Of a stretch of 64,000 nt of DNA, positions 8,914-18,698 are shown one piece after another. Position 1 is the first letter of the stretch. Each line of letters begins with the position of its first letter. The position numbers were made by a program, and so were the translations under genes. A model generated the notes under the pieces. The model was not told the origin of the DNA. It did not search any database and saw only the letters and a list, made by a program, of their open reading frames with translations. The stretch is from Oscillospiraceae bacterium (GTDB lineage: Bacteria > Bacillota > Clostridia > Oscillospirales > Acutalibacteraceae): positions 1 to 64,000 of the forward strand of contig WRBQ01000004.1 in NCBI GenBank assembly GCA_009784445.1. The letters are read 5' to 3'.

Positions 8914-10464
8914 ATGAACCTCAAAACCTTCACCAAAAAAGAACGCAACGCCTTCTTTACCGGGCTTGCAGGCCAAAACATCATCTTCACCATCATGGGC
9001 ACCTTCGCAACTTACTTCCTGCGTGACACCCTGCTGTTCCCCGCCGCGCTGCTGGCGGTGATGCTGCCGGTGGTCATGGTCTTCGATGCCGTGACAGACC
9101 CCTTCATGGGTGTGCTGATTGACCGCACAAAGTCCCGTCTTGGCAAATGCCGCCCTTGGCTGGTGGCCATGCCGGGTGTCATCTTTATTTTTGTCATGCT
9201 TAGCTACATGGGTCAGCCCTACAACGCCACTGCGCGCAACGTGGGCACGCTGATTTTCACTTTTGGTGCCTACTTGCTGTGGGGCGTGTTCTACATGGCT
9301 GGCGATATTCCTCTGTGGGGCATTACTTCCCTGATGACCGAAGACGAAAAACAACGCCAGTCTCTGCAATCTTATGCCCGCATGGTGGCTGGTATTGGTG
9401 CAGCAGTTGCAATGTTCGGCTTCCCGGCCATCGCGGTGGGCTTGGGGCAAGCGCTGAGCAACGAGCGTTACGGTTTCATCATCGCAGCGTTGATTTTCGC
9501 GGGCGTGGGCTGTGGCGCATACCAGTTGGTGGGTGTTTTCGTGAAAGAAAAAATCAAACCACCGCCCCAAAAAGTCAACGTGGGCGAAAATTTCCGCATG
9601 GCGTGGAATAACAAACCCTTCCGCCGCATGATTCTTTCCGGCATTTTCGCAGCACCACGTAATCTCATTATGATTGTGTCCATGCCGCTGATTACATACT
9701 ATTTTGCCGACCGCAATCCCCTGCTGATGCTGCTGTATACCGCAATTTTGGGCGGCGGCGTGTTTGGCGGCATGTTTATTTCTATGCTGCTGGTGCCCAA
9801 GCTGCTGCAACGCTGGCGCAAAAAAACCATATATAATGCATCGTTACTTGTCGGCATTCCGGTTAACCTGCTGCTGTTTGGGCTTTATGTGCTTTCCATT
9901 ACGCTGGGCAGCAGCCTCACCCGTGTGTGGTTTATCATTCCACTGGTGCCCATTTTTGTGCTCATTGGCGCAACCAACGGCTTGTTCACCGTGCTGCAAA
10001 CGAACATGATTACCGACAGCGTGGACTTGGAAGAATATACCAACAATCGCCGACCCGATGGCTTTTTCTTCAGCGGCCAAACCTTTTTGGCCAAGGTGGG
10101 CAACGGCATTTGCTTGATGATTTACAACGCACTGAGCGCCATCGTGCTGTTTTCAGGCGACAATATTCGCGTGCTACAACACATGGCAGAAAGCGAATAC
10201 GCAGAAATTCCGCGCAACATGATGCAACGTGGCAGCGAAGTCATCGCACACTACATGCCCGGCGTAGGCTATTTAACCGAAAACAATCTGTTTTGGTTCT
10301 TCTTTGTGCTGTTTTTCAGCGCAAGTGTGGTGCCGGCCGTGGGCTGCGCACTGGGCGTGATTCCCACACTCAAGTACGAGCTAACAGAAGAAAAGCACGA
10401 GGAAATTCTGGAAGAGCTGCAACGCCGGCGACGCAGCGACAAGCCAGCAAACGAAACAGCATAA
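8914..10464 (+). CDS. GPH-family sugar:cation symporter (MelB-like MFS)
   Basis: A 516-residue membrane transporter with about twelve hydrophobic segments. The diagnostic glycoside-pentoside-hexuronide block is DAVTDPFMGVLIDRTKSRLG followed by KCRPWL near residue 70. A second conserved region, VDLEEYTNNRRPDGFFFSGQ, occurs around residue 370-390. Family members import sugars or sugar acids with H+ or Na+. No catabolic gene lies beside it, so the substrate is not indicated, although hexuronate genes occur 14 kb away. It ends just before a strong terminator. Confidence 0.85.
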   Translation: MNLKTFTKKERNAFFTGLAGQNIIFTIMGTFATYFLRDTLLFPAALLAVMLPVVMVFDAVTDPFMGVLIDRTKSRLGKCRPWLVAMPGVIFIFVMLSYMGQPYNATARNVGTLIFTFGAYLLWGVFYMAGDIPLWGITSLMTEDEKQRQSLQSYARMVAGIGAAVAMFGFPAIAVGLGQALSNERYGFIIAALIFAGVGCGAYQLVGVFVKEKIKPPPQKVNVGENFRMAWNNKPFRRMILSGIFAAPRNLIMIVSMPLITYYFADRNPLLMLLYTAILGGGVFGGMFISMLLVPKLLQRWRKKTIYNASLLVGIPVNLLLFGLYVLSITLGSSLTRVWFIIPLVPIFVLIGATNGLFTVLQTNMITDSVDLEEYTNNRRPDGFFFSGQTFLAKVGNGICLMIYNALSAIVLFSGDNIRVLQHMAESEYAEIPRNMMQRGSEVIAHYMPGVGYLTENNLFWFFFVLFFSASVVPAVGCALGVIPTLKYELTEEKHEEILEELQRRRRSDKPANETA

Positions 10465-10476
10465 ACTTACTTTATC

Positions 10477-11910
<1,434 letters not shown>

Positions 11911-11923
11911 AAATAAACTTGAT

Positions 11924-11958
11924 AAGAGGCGGCCCGCTCTTGGTCGCTTCTTTTTTTT
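11924..11958 (+). terminator. Terminator after gdhA
   Basis: AAGAGGCGGCC pairs with GGTCGCTTCTT (11 bp including two G-U pairs) around a 7-nt loop and is followed by a run of T. Confidence 0.75.
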
Positions 11959-12077
11959 GCGCATTATTTGAATTTATTTTCTGTAATATGACACACAGTT
12001 GTCACGTTTGATGTGATAGAATGAGCGTCGGGTCTAACAGACCGAACAAATTTGTTAAATTTTGGAGGGCATTCCCC

Positions 12078-13475
12078 ATGCAGTATGACGTGGAAAACAC
12101 GCAGCAACAAAAAGAAGAATCTCGGCTCAATCAACCCATTACCACAAAATTCTTGCTCCGCTTCACCATTCCCACCATTCTTTCCATGGTGGTTATGGGC
12201 GTGTTTAGCACGGTGGACGGCGTGTTTGCCTCACGCGGCATTAGCACCGAAGCATTGGCCGCAGTGAATTTTGTGGCACCGTTTTTCTCCATCACCATGG
12301 CCATTGGCTTCATGCTTAGCTTGGGCGGTTGCGCCTTGGTAGCCAAACGCAAAGGCGAGGGCCAGCATCGCTTGGCGCGCGAAAACTTCAGTTTTCTCAC
12401 ACTCGTTACTTTTTTATCCAGCGTCGCAATCTCTCTTGCCAGCTGGATTTTGCGCACGCCGCTGCTGCACCTGCTGGGCACAGACCCCGCCGTGATGGGC
12501 TTGGCAATGGACTACCTGCAACCGTTGATTATTGGCATGCCATTTATTCTCATTGGCGTGTTTGTGGTGCAGTTTATCATCGCCGAAGGCAACCCTATGC
12601 TGGGCATGGTGGCCACCATGCTTGGTTCCGTGCTTAGCGCAGCGCTCAATGCAATTTTCACTTTTGTGTTGGATATGGGCGTGGTTGGGCTTGCGCTGGC
12701 TTCCACCATCGGCTGGAGCGTTTCGGCAGTGATGGGGCTAGCTTACTTCACCTTTAACCGCAAAGGGACAATCTATTTTGTGAAACCCAAGTGGGACTCC
12801 TTCGCCCTTTGGCGCAGTTCGCTCAATGGCATTAGCGAATTGATTACCTCTGCGGCCATCACCGTCACCAGTGTTGTGATGAACAATGTGCTGGTGCGCT
12901 TGGTAGGCTGGGAAGGCGTGGCCGCCGCAGGCATTGTAATTGCCGTGCAGGGCGCGTTAACTACGTTGTTTTGGGGTTATGCGTCCGGCGTGGCACCTTT
13001 GGTAAGCTACAACTTTGGCAGGCAAGACCGCGAGCGGCTCAACAAATTATTTCGCAAAAGCTTAGGCGTGATGGCTGTGTTAAGCGGGATTGCACTGGTG
13101 GCAACTTTTGTGTTTGCCGACCCACTGGTGCGCATTTATGTGTCGCCCAACGATCCTTTCATGGGGCACTTGCATGCCATGGCCATGCGTGGGCTGCGCA
13201 TCGCAGCATTGTCGTTCATCCTCATGGGCTTCAATACCTTTGCAACCAGCTGGTTCACTGCGTTCAACGACGGCTTAATTTCCGGGCTGATGAGCGTGAT
13301 GCGCACCATGGTGTTTGCGCTGATTTTGCTCGTTACCCTACCACGCGTGTGGGATTTAGATGGCGTTTGGGTAGCTCTGCCCCTTGCAGAAGTGCTTGCG
13401 GTTGTGCTCACGGTGTTCTTCCTGTGGAAAATGGGCGACAAATATATGTATCGCAGCAAACAGCCATTAAAATAA
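12078..13475 (+). CDS. MATE family multidrug efflux transporter
   Basis: A 465-residue polytopic membrane protein with two similar six-helix halves. The opening KFLLRFTIPTILSMVVMGVF and the following VDGVFASRGISTEALAAVNF are typical of the NorM/DinF-like MATE superfamily. The second half repeats the pattern around GVAPLVSYNFGRQ. Members expel cationic compounds using Na+ or H+. ATG 12078 is preferred over 12021 because GGAGG lies 10 nt upstream. No regulator is adjacent, and no convincing -35/-10 pair was found upstream. Confidence 0.85.
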   Translation: MQYDVENTQQQKEESRLNQPITTKFLLRFTIPTILSMVVMGVFSTVDGVFASRGISTEALAAVNFVAPFFSITMAIGFMLSLGGCALVAKRKGEGQHRLARENFSFLTLVTFLSSVAISLASWILRTPLLHLLGTDPAVMGLAMDYLQPLIIGMPFILIGVFVVQFIIAEGNPMLGMVATMLGSVLSAALNAIFTFVLDMGVVGLALASTIGWSVSAVMGLAYFTFNRKGTIYFVKPKWDSFALWRSSLNGISELITSAAITVTSVVMNNVLVRLVGWEGVAAAGIVIAVQGALTTLFWGYASGVAPLVSYNFGRQDRERLNKLFRKSLGVMAVLSGIALVATFVFADPLVRIYVSPNDPFMGHLHAMAMRGLRIAALSFILMGFNTFATSWFTAFNDGLISGLMSVMRTMVFALILLVTLPRVWDLDGVWVALPLAEVLAVVLTVFFLWKMGDKYMYRSKQPLK

Positions 13476-13484
13476 ATATTTAGC

Positions 13485-13513
13485 TCGACAAATTCGGCAG
13501 CATGGTGTATAAT
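13485..13513 (+). promoter_or_regulatory. Promoter of the EIIC-like gene
   Basis: TCGACA at 13485-13490 and TATAAT at 13508-13513 have 17-bp spacing, 35 bp before the chosen ATG. Confidence 0.65.
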
Positions 13514-13547
13514 GGAAACAACCTCGTGATAGATGAAGGAGCACACC

Positions 13548-14921
13548 ATGCTGCTAAAACCGTTAATTCGCGACACCCGCAAGCAAATCAACCGCACCTC
13601 AGGCATATTATTTCTCGTCTTGCTGTTTGGTGCGCTGGGCGCAGGTTTCTTCTTTGTGGTGCAGAATATCTTGGGCGTGCAGGGCATGTTGGGCGCACTT
13701 AATGCCGCCAACGAGCCGATACTTTGGTTCATTTTGTTTTGGGCAACTGATTTTTTCATGGTGGCCATGGTGGCGCTGCTGTGCTATTTCATTGCAGGCT
13801 GGCCAGGCGTTGCACCCGGGCTTGCGCTGCCGATTTACTTCGCCCACTTCGCCGGCACACCCGTTGCCGCAAGCGAGGTTTACCACGCCTACTTCGCGGC
13901 TCCGCTGCACCATGGCGGCGGTGCAAACATCGGCTGGCTGGGTTATTTCTTCATGGCGCTGCTGTGTGCGTTGCTGATTAAGTTGCTGTTTGCTGGCTGG
14001 CATGCGCTCAAGCTCAAAGCCGGTGACAAGCACATTCACCGCAAGCTTAAGCTTAGCTGGCACCAGCTGCTAGATCAAGTTGACCTAATTGTGCTGGTGC
14101 TGATTATCCCCGTGGCCAGTGCGGCATTCACTTGGCTGGTCATTCACTACGGCGTGCAGCACCCAGCGTCGCTGCTGCCTGCACTGGTTGAGCCGCTGCT
14201 TAATTTATCCGGTGTTAGCGTGGTGCTGGTGGGCATCCTCTTTGGGCTAATGATTGGCCTAGACATCGTGGGACCGTTGTCGATGACGGCATTTGCAGTG
14301 GCCACGACAGCGTTTTTGCAAGGTGATGCCCAGCTGCTCACCATCTACGGCGCAGCATTTGTGACCATCGGCTGGTCGCCACTGGCGATATTCCTGCTGA
14401 GCAAACTCACCAAACGCGTGCATGCCGACAACGATGAACTCAACCTCGCCATTAGCGGGCCAATCAACGCGTTTTTCGAGAACATGAAGCTCACCGTGGC
14501 CTTTGCAGCGCCTTTTGCCATGCGCAATCCCTTGGCCATCATTCCCGGACTGATGACCGGCAGTGCTATCACCGGCGGGCTTGTGGCGCTGTTTGGTATT
14601 GTCAACCAAAGCTATCTCACTGATTACCCACGCTTCGGCGGCGGGCTAAGCATGGCCGAGCTGCTGCAACGCGGCGACTTCTACCTGTCGTTCACGCTGC
14701 CGTTTCGCTCCGGCGGCTGGCTGGACACCCGCATTCCCCTTGCCCTGTGCATTTTGGCGGGTGCCATCGCTGGCGGCGCGGTGATGTTCTTCCTGCGGCG
14801 TGCATGCGTGCGCGGCCAGAAAAAGCGCGGCACCTATTTGGAAGCCAATGGCGACATCGTGCTTGATATGCGCAACCTCGCCAAAGAACGCTTTGAAGCC
14901 TTGCGGGGGGCGAAATCATGA
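13548..14921 (+). CDS. Orphan PTS EIIC-like membrane protein (fructose type)
   Basis: A 457-residue membrane protein with about nine or ten hydrophobic segments. The core block (VGILFGLMIGLDIVGPLSMT, then FVTIGWSPLAIFLLSKL, then FAAPFAMRNPLAIIPGLMTG) follows the order seen in fructose/mannitol-type EIIC domains: LGAMMAVDMGGPINKAA, then PPLG, then EGAIPFA..DP. The phosphotransfer domains EIIA and EIIB are absent, and the usual GGPINK and EGAIPF residues are altered. It may be a repurposed transporter rather than a working PTS. ATG 13548 has GAAGGAG 6 nt upstream. It overlaps the following GNAT gene. Confidence 0.55.
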   Translation: MLLKPLIRDTRKQINRTSGILFLVLLFGALGAGFFFVVQNILGVQGMLGALNAANEPILWFILFWATDFFMVAMVALLCYFIAGWPGVAPGLALPIYFAHFAGTPVAASEVYHAYFAAPLHHGGGANIGWLGYFFMALLCALLIKLLFAGWHALKLKAGDKHIHRKLKLSWHQLLDQVDLIVLVLIIPVASAAFTWLVIHYGVQHPASLLPALVEPLLNLSGVSVVLVGILFGLMIGLDIVGPLSMTAFAVATTAFLQGDAQLLTIYGAAFVTIGWSPLAIFLLSKLTKRVHADNDELNLAISGPINAFFENMKLTVAFAAPFAMRNPLAIIPGLMTGSAITGGLVALFGIVNQSYLTDYPRFGGGLSMAELLQRGDFYLSFTLPFRSGGWLDTRIPLALCILAGAIAGGAVMFFLRRACVRGQKKRGTYLEANGDIVLDMRNLAKERFEALRGAKS

Positions 14922-15463
14922 ATATCGTTAGCATACAAGCAATCAATCAAACCCAGCGCGAGCAAGCCGCACAAATGCTGCACGAGGCCTTCCCCCATGC
15001 ATGGTCTGTTGACGACGCATGGCAGGAAATCGACGAGATTCTGCAACAATGCAACGACGGCGAGCCCGAAATTCTCGCAGCCATGCACGACGATAAAGTC
15101 ATCGGCTGGGCGGGCATGATCCCGACCTACGATGGCCATGTCTGGGAACTGCACCCCCTAGTTGTGCGGTGCGATTGGCAGGGCAAAGGCGTGGGCAGCG
15201 CACTGGTGCAGGCTATTGAGGAAGTCGCCCGTGCGCGAGGCGGCCTCACGCTTTGGGCAGGCTCCGACGACGAAAGCAACGCGACCAACCTCGCCAACGC
15301 AAACTTGTATGACAACTTGCCGCAGCGCCTGCAAGGCTTCAACTCCGGCCGCCACCCAACAGCGTTTTATCAAACGCTTGGGTTTGCCATTGTTGGCGTG
15401 ATGCCAGACGCCAACGGCCCCGGCAAGCCTGATATTTTCATGGCGAAATCACTGCGCAAATGA
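14918..15463 (+). CDS. GNAT family N-acetyltransferase
   Basis: A 181-residue acetyltransferase using acetyl-CoA. The acceptor-side half is helical. The acetyl-CoA site is seen in the strand WELHPLVVRCDWQGKGVGSA, where QGKGVGSALV matches the Q-x-x-G-x-G/A loop, and FYQTLGFAIVGVMPD is the usual late motif. It resembles aminoglycoside 6'-type acetyltransferases in the spacing LHPLVV...QGKGVG, but resistance cannot be claimed from this. It starts within the stop codon of the EIIC-like gene. Confidence 0.8.
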   Translation: MNIVSIQAINQTQREQAAQMLHEAFPHAWSVDDAWQEIDEILQQCNDGEPEILAAMHDDKVIGWAGMIPTYDGHVWELHPLVVRCDWQGKGVGSALVQAIEEVARARGGLTLWAGSDDESNATNLANANLYDNLPQRLQGFNSGRHPTAFYQTLGFAIVGVMPDANGPGKPDIFMAKSLRK

Positions 15464-15471
15464 GGTGCACC

Positions 15472-15840
15472 ATGACCAACCCCACGCAATATTCTCCTCT
15501 CGCTCTGGCTTTTTTGGGCGACGCCGTGTTTGACCTGCTCGTGCGTGAAAGCCTGCTCATGCAAGCCAACCGCCCCGCTGGTGATTTGCACAATCTTGCC
15601 ACCGCACAGGTCAATGCTCGCGCACAAGCCGCACTAGCACAACGCCTGCTGCCACAGCTTAGCGAAGAAGAAGCAGGTGTGTTCCGCCGCGGCAAAAACG
15701 CAAAGCCCGGCACGCTGCCCCAAAGCTGTAGCCCACAAGAATACGCACTCGCCACCGGCCTTGAGGCACTGTTCGGTTGGCTGTGGCTGCGCGGCGAACA
15801 AGAGCGCGCGCAGGAGTTGTGTTCTTTTGGTGACACCTAA
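15472..15840 (+). CDS. mrnC: Mini-ribonuclease III
   Basis: A 122-residue RNase III-like dimeric nuclease without a double-stranded RNA-binding domain, which trims 23S rRNA ends in Firmicutes. The catalytic helix LALAFLGDAVFDLLVRE is clear, and FRRGKNAKPG and EYALATGLEALFGWLW (the second acidic motif) follow. The track start (15460) overlaps the previous stop; ATG 15472 follows GAGGTG and is preferred. In many Firmicutes this gene sits by cysS and rlmB; here it follows a GNAT gene. Confidence 0.92.
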   Translation: MTNPTQYSPLALAFLGDAVFDLLVRESLLMQANRPAGDLHNLATAQVNARAQAALAQRLLPQLSEEEAGVFRRGKNAKPGTLPQSCSPQEYALATGLEALFGWLWLRGEQERAQELCSFGDT

Positions 15841-15853
15841 ACAACATACAAAA

Positions 15854-15893
15854 ACCCCAGTCTCTGCGTGGCAAAGAGTGGGGTCTTGCTATT
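15854..15893 (+). terminator. Probable terminator after mrnC
   Basis: ACCCCAGTCTCT pairs with AGAGTGGGGT with a two-base bulge, 13 nt after the stop, and CTTGCTATTTT follows. Confidence 0.6.
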
Positions 15894-15907
15894 TTGATAA
15901 TCGTCCA

Positions 15908-15953
15908 CCGCGAAGCGGCTAAAGTTTTTTGGTTCTTTTTTTCAAAAAAGAAC
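15908..15953 (-). repeat. Dispersed hairpin repeat, copy 1
   Basis: Read on the minus strand this is GTTCTTTTTTGAAAAAAAGAAC, then CAAAAAACTTTAGCCGCTTCGCGG. The same unit occurs near 52657 and 53783. It lies between the convergent ends of mrnC and the next gene. Confidence 0.8.
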
Positions 15954-15961
15954 AGCAAATC

Positions 15962-16480
15962 TTAGGCTGCCTCAAGCTGCGTTTGCGCACCGCTGTGCAC
16001 AAGCTCCATCATTTGTAGCGGACGCATGGTTTGGCGGTCAAACGCACGCACACCAATGTCGGTGAGTGTGAGCAAAATATTGCTGTGCACATGCACCCGG
16101 AATGTTCGCAGCTGCTTGGTATTTGGCAGATGCAGGCAGGCAAGGTCTTCACGCGTTACGGATTCGCCCGCCTGCCAGTTCCCCAAGGGCAACAGTTTGC
16201 CGCAAGGGCACCCCTCGCGCATGTCTAACACATGCACGCGAAATTGCGCAGTGCTCGCGGTGCCGGCCAAGGCAACCTGCGGCGGCGCAACATGGGTGAT
16301 GGCCACGCAATACACATCCTGTGTGATGTGCGCGGTGTCACAGCTCCAATTGAAGCTGCGGCCATGCGGTGGCATGAATTTGGGCGGAGCAACGGCTTGG
16401 CCGTGCGCAACCCGCCTGGGTTCGTCAATCAGCTTGCCGTTTTCTTCCAAAAAATACACCGTATGCATGGGCGTACTCAT
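15962..16480 (-). CDS. Hypothetical protein
   Basis: A 172-residue protein that I do not recognise. It has alternating hydrophobic strands, a central GCPCGKLLPLGNW segment with two cysteines, and no signal peptide or membrane span. The ATG at 16480 is chosen over 16528 because AGGA lies 7 nt upstream. It is a single gene between a convergent neighbour and a divergent transglutaminase-like gene. The long plus-strand ORF across it (from 16026) is an open antisense frame, not a second gene. Confidence 0.65.
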   Translation of the reverse strand: MSTPMHTVYFLEENGKLIDEPRRVAHGQAVAPPKFMPPHGRSFNWSCDTAHITQDVYCVAITHVAPPQVALAGTASTAQFRVHVLDMREGCPCGKLLPLGNWQAGESVTREDLACLHLPNTKQLRTFRVHVHSNILLTLTDIGVRAFDRQTMRPLQMMELVHSGAQTQLEAA

Positions 16481-16674
16481 CGCACATCCTCGTTTCGTAA
16501 ACACTTGCCTGCGTCTGCCTGCAAACATATTTTATCGCGATAGCGCAAGAAAGTCAACGGTTTATCTCGATAAAGTTTGTCGAAAACTTCTTCAAGCCTT
16601 GTCTTTGGGAAATTTTGCACACAGGGCGAGTTGTTTGTGGGAATTTTCGGGAATTGAACAGTGTAAGGAAATCA

Positions 16675-16703
16675 TTGACTTCCCTTGCAAAATATGCTAT
16701 ACT
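16675..16703 (+). promoter_or_regulatory. Promoter of the transglutaminase-like gene
   Basis: TTGACT at 16675-16680 and TATACT at 16698-16703 are 17 bp apart; GGGGAGG and the ATG follow. It shows the ORF-track start at 16026 is wrong. Confidence 0.8.
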
Positions 16704-16733
16704 AGTAGCATAACAATGGGGAGGTGTTTGCAC

Positions 16734-17483
16734 ATGCTCACTGGCACAGCGGCATTCGGCCCGCAATACCAATTCATATACGAAAACGACACCCACGCCC
16801 CCGGTAGCGTTGACCGCATGCTGTTTGAGCGCATGATAAAACTCGACGCGCAATCGCAGGGCTATCTTTATAGTGATTACACCAACTTGACCATGGGCTA
16901 TGTACCCGGCAGCCGCCCGGCACTGGAGAAAATCGTGCGGCGGCGCAACACGCCCGAGAAAATACTCCGCTTTGTGCGCAAAAAGGTGGTTGAACCCTGC
17001 AACACCAGTGCATACGAACTCATCTTCGGCGGCACTGAGGAAGATATCATCGCCCGCAGCACTTACTGGTGCACGAACTTAGCGCGCGTGGCCTGTGTGC
17101 TGCTTCAAGTGGCGGGCTATCCCGCGCGAGTTTTAGTCACCGGCAACACGAATTTTCCCTATTGCGGCCACCAAGTGGTTGAGGTATGCATAGACGGCAA
17201 ATGGCGTGTGGCAGATGCCAACGCCGGAGTTGTTTATCCGCACAGCGCATGGGAGATTCACAACAACCCAGCGCTGATTGATTGCCAGCACGGCAACGAC
17301 ATTTTCTTCAGCACTGGCGAACAATATCAATCCGTGGGCATTGTAAATTATCACGTGAATGACGCGCATACATATAGCTATGAAACCAGCGGCGTGAATG
17401 ACTACTGCCGCGCGATTTTGCAGCAGTCTGGTCAAAAGTGGGCAGGCGGCCTGCGCTGGATACACGGCGAAGATAATATTTGA
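16734..17483 (+). CDS. Transglutaminase-like cysteine protease-fold protein
   Basis: A 249-residue protein with the transglutaminase core. The predicted triad is Cys113 in STYWCTNLARVA, His146 in YCGHQVVEV and Asp161 in WRVADANAG, in the correct order and spacing. No signal peptide is visible, so it is probably cytoplasmic. In bacteria this fold acts as protease, peptidase or amidase; the substrate here is unknown. The track ORF begins 700 nt earlier, but a promoter and GGGGAGG fix the start at 16734. The CofE-like gene follows 36 nt later. Confidence 0.75.
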   Translation: MLTGTAAFGPQYQFIYENDTHAPGSVDRMLFERMIKLDAQSQGYLYSDYTNLTMGYVPGSRPALEKIVRRRNTPEKILRFVRKKVVEPCNTSAYELIFGGTEEDIIARSTYWCTNLARVACVLLQVAGYPARVLVTGNTNFPYCGHQVVEVCIDGKWRVADANAGVVYPHSAWEIHNNPALIDCQHGNDIFFSTGEQYQSVGIVNYHVNDAHTYSYETSGVNDYCRAILQQSGQKWAGGLRWIHGEDNI

Positions 17484-17519
17484 TTTTAATTTATCCCCTT
17501 CCCAAGAAAGGATATACCG

Positions 17520-18677
17520 ATGAAAACAGTTGGCACCATCGCACGTGGCATCCGTGCGCCAATGATCAAAGTGGGCGATGACATCGCCGCCATTGTGGCA
17601 AATAGCGTGCTCACAGCCGCAACAGCCGAAGGCTTTGCCCTGCGTGACCGCGACGTGGTTGCCGTGACCGAAGCCGTGGTTGCGCGCGCCCAAAATAACT
17701 TTGCCACCACTGCACAAATCGCCGCAGACATCCGTCGAAAATTTCCCGGCGGGGTGGTGGCTGTCACCCACCCAATCTTTTCGCGCAACCGCTTTTCTGC
17801 GCTGCAAGGCATTGCCCAAGGCTGCGATAAGCTGTACTTAATGCTGCAATACCCCAGCGATGAAGTGGGCAATCATCTGATTTCGTGGGACGATTTAGAT
17901 GCCGCGGGCGTGAATCCCTACACCGATCTGTTAACTGAAGCGCAGTACCGCGAAAAATTCGGCCACAACACCGTGCTGGAATACACCGGCGTGGACTATG
18001 CCGAGTTCTACAAAGGCTTCGGCGACCACATCGAAATCATTTTCTGCAACGACGTGCGCCGCGCTCTTGAATTCTGCCCGCATGTGCTGTGTTGCGATAT
18101 CCACAGCCGCGCACGCAGCAAACGCCTGCTGAAAGAAGCCGGCGCACAAACCGTGTACGGCCTAGACGATGTGCTGGCCGAATCCGTCGATGGCAGCGGC
18201 TATCACGAGCAGTATGGTCTACTGGGTTCCAACAAAGCCAAAGAAGATAGCCTCAAGCTGTTCCCGCGCAACTGCGACGCTGTGGTGACAGACATCGCTG
18301 CAAAACTGCATGCCGCCACCGGCAAGCAAATTGAGGTGATGATCTACGGCGACGGTGCTTTCAAAGACCCCGTAGCCCACATTTGGGAGCTTGCTGACCC
18401 TGTGGTGTCGCCCGGCTTCACCCCTGGGCTGCGCGGCATGCCCAACGAACTCAAGCTCAAGTATCTGCTAGACCGCGAGCTGAAGGGCAAAAGCGACGAC
18501 GAAGTCCGCAAAGCCATCGCCAACAAAAACAGCCAACTGGCCGATAGCGCGCTGGGCACCACCCCGCGGCACTACACCGACCTGCTGGGCAGCCTGTGCG
18601 ACCTCGTCAGCGGCAGCGGCGACAAAGGCACGCCCATCGTGCTGGTGCAAGGCTACTTCGATAATTACTCAGCATAA
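17520..18677 (+). CDS. CofE-like (F420-0:glutamyl ligase family) protein
   Basis: A 385-residue protein related to coenzyme F420-0:gamma-glutamyl ligase. The N-terminal RGIRAPMIKVGDDIAAIVA and DVVAVTEAVVARAQ match the family pattern of effectors plus a nucleotide site. VMIYGDGAFKDP and GTTPRHYTDLLGSL are later conserved blocks. Clostridia generally do not make F420, so the real acceptor is probably different. Such homologues are widespread and uncharacterised in this group. AAGAAAGGA precedes the ATG. It is followed at 21 nt by an aminotransferase, which may act on the same compound. Confidence 0.7.
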   Translation: MKTVGTIARGIRAPMIKVGDDIAAIVANSVLTAATAEGFALRDRDVVAVTEAVVARAQNNFATTAQIAADIRRKFPGGVVAVTHPIFSRNRFSALQGIAQGCDKLYLMLQYPSDEVGNHLISWDDLDAAGVNPYTDLLTEAQYREKFGHNTVLEYTGVDYAEFYKGFGDHIEIIFCNDVRRALEFCPHVLCCDIHSRARSKRLLKEAGAQTVYGLDDVLAESVDGSGYHEQYGLLGSNKAKEDSLKLFPRNCDAVVTDIAAKLHAATGKQIEVMIYGDGAFKDPVAHIWELADPVVSPGFTPGLRGMPNELKLKYLLDRELKGKSDDEVRKAIANKNSQLADSALGTTPRHYTDLLGSLCDLVSGSGDKGTPIVLVQGYFDNYSA

Positions 18678-18698
18678 AGGGTTAGAGGAGAAAAAAAC

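Noticed and set aside
8872-9810. 312-residue minus-strand ORF opposite the sugar symporter
   Set aside because: It is His/Gln-rich with no domain pattern, lacks a Shine-Dalgarno, and lies entirely antisense to a clear transporter gene.
11994-12022. TTGTCA...TAGAAT as promoter for the MATE gene
   Set aside because: Spacing is only 12 bp, so the pair is unlikely to be functional.
16026-16733. Long N-terminal extension of the transglutaminase-like ORF
   Set aside because: The extension is antisense to another gene, and a consensus promoter with GGGGAGG shows that translation begins at 16734.
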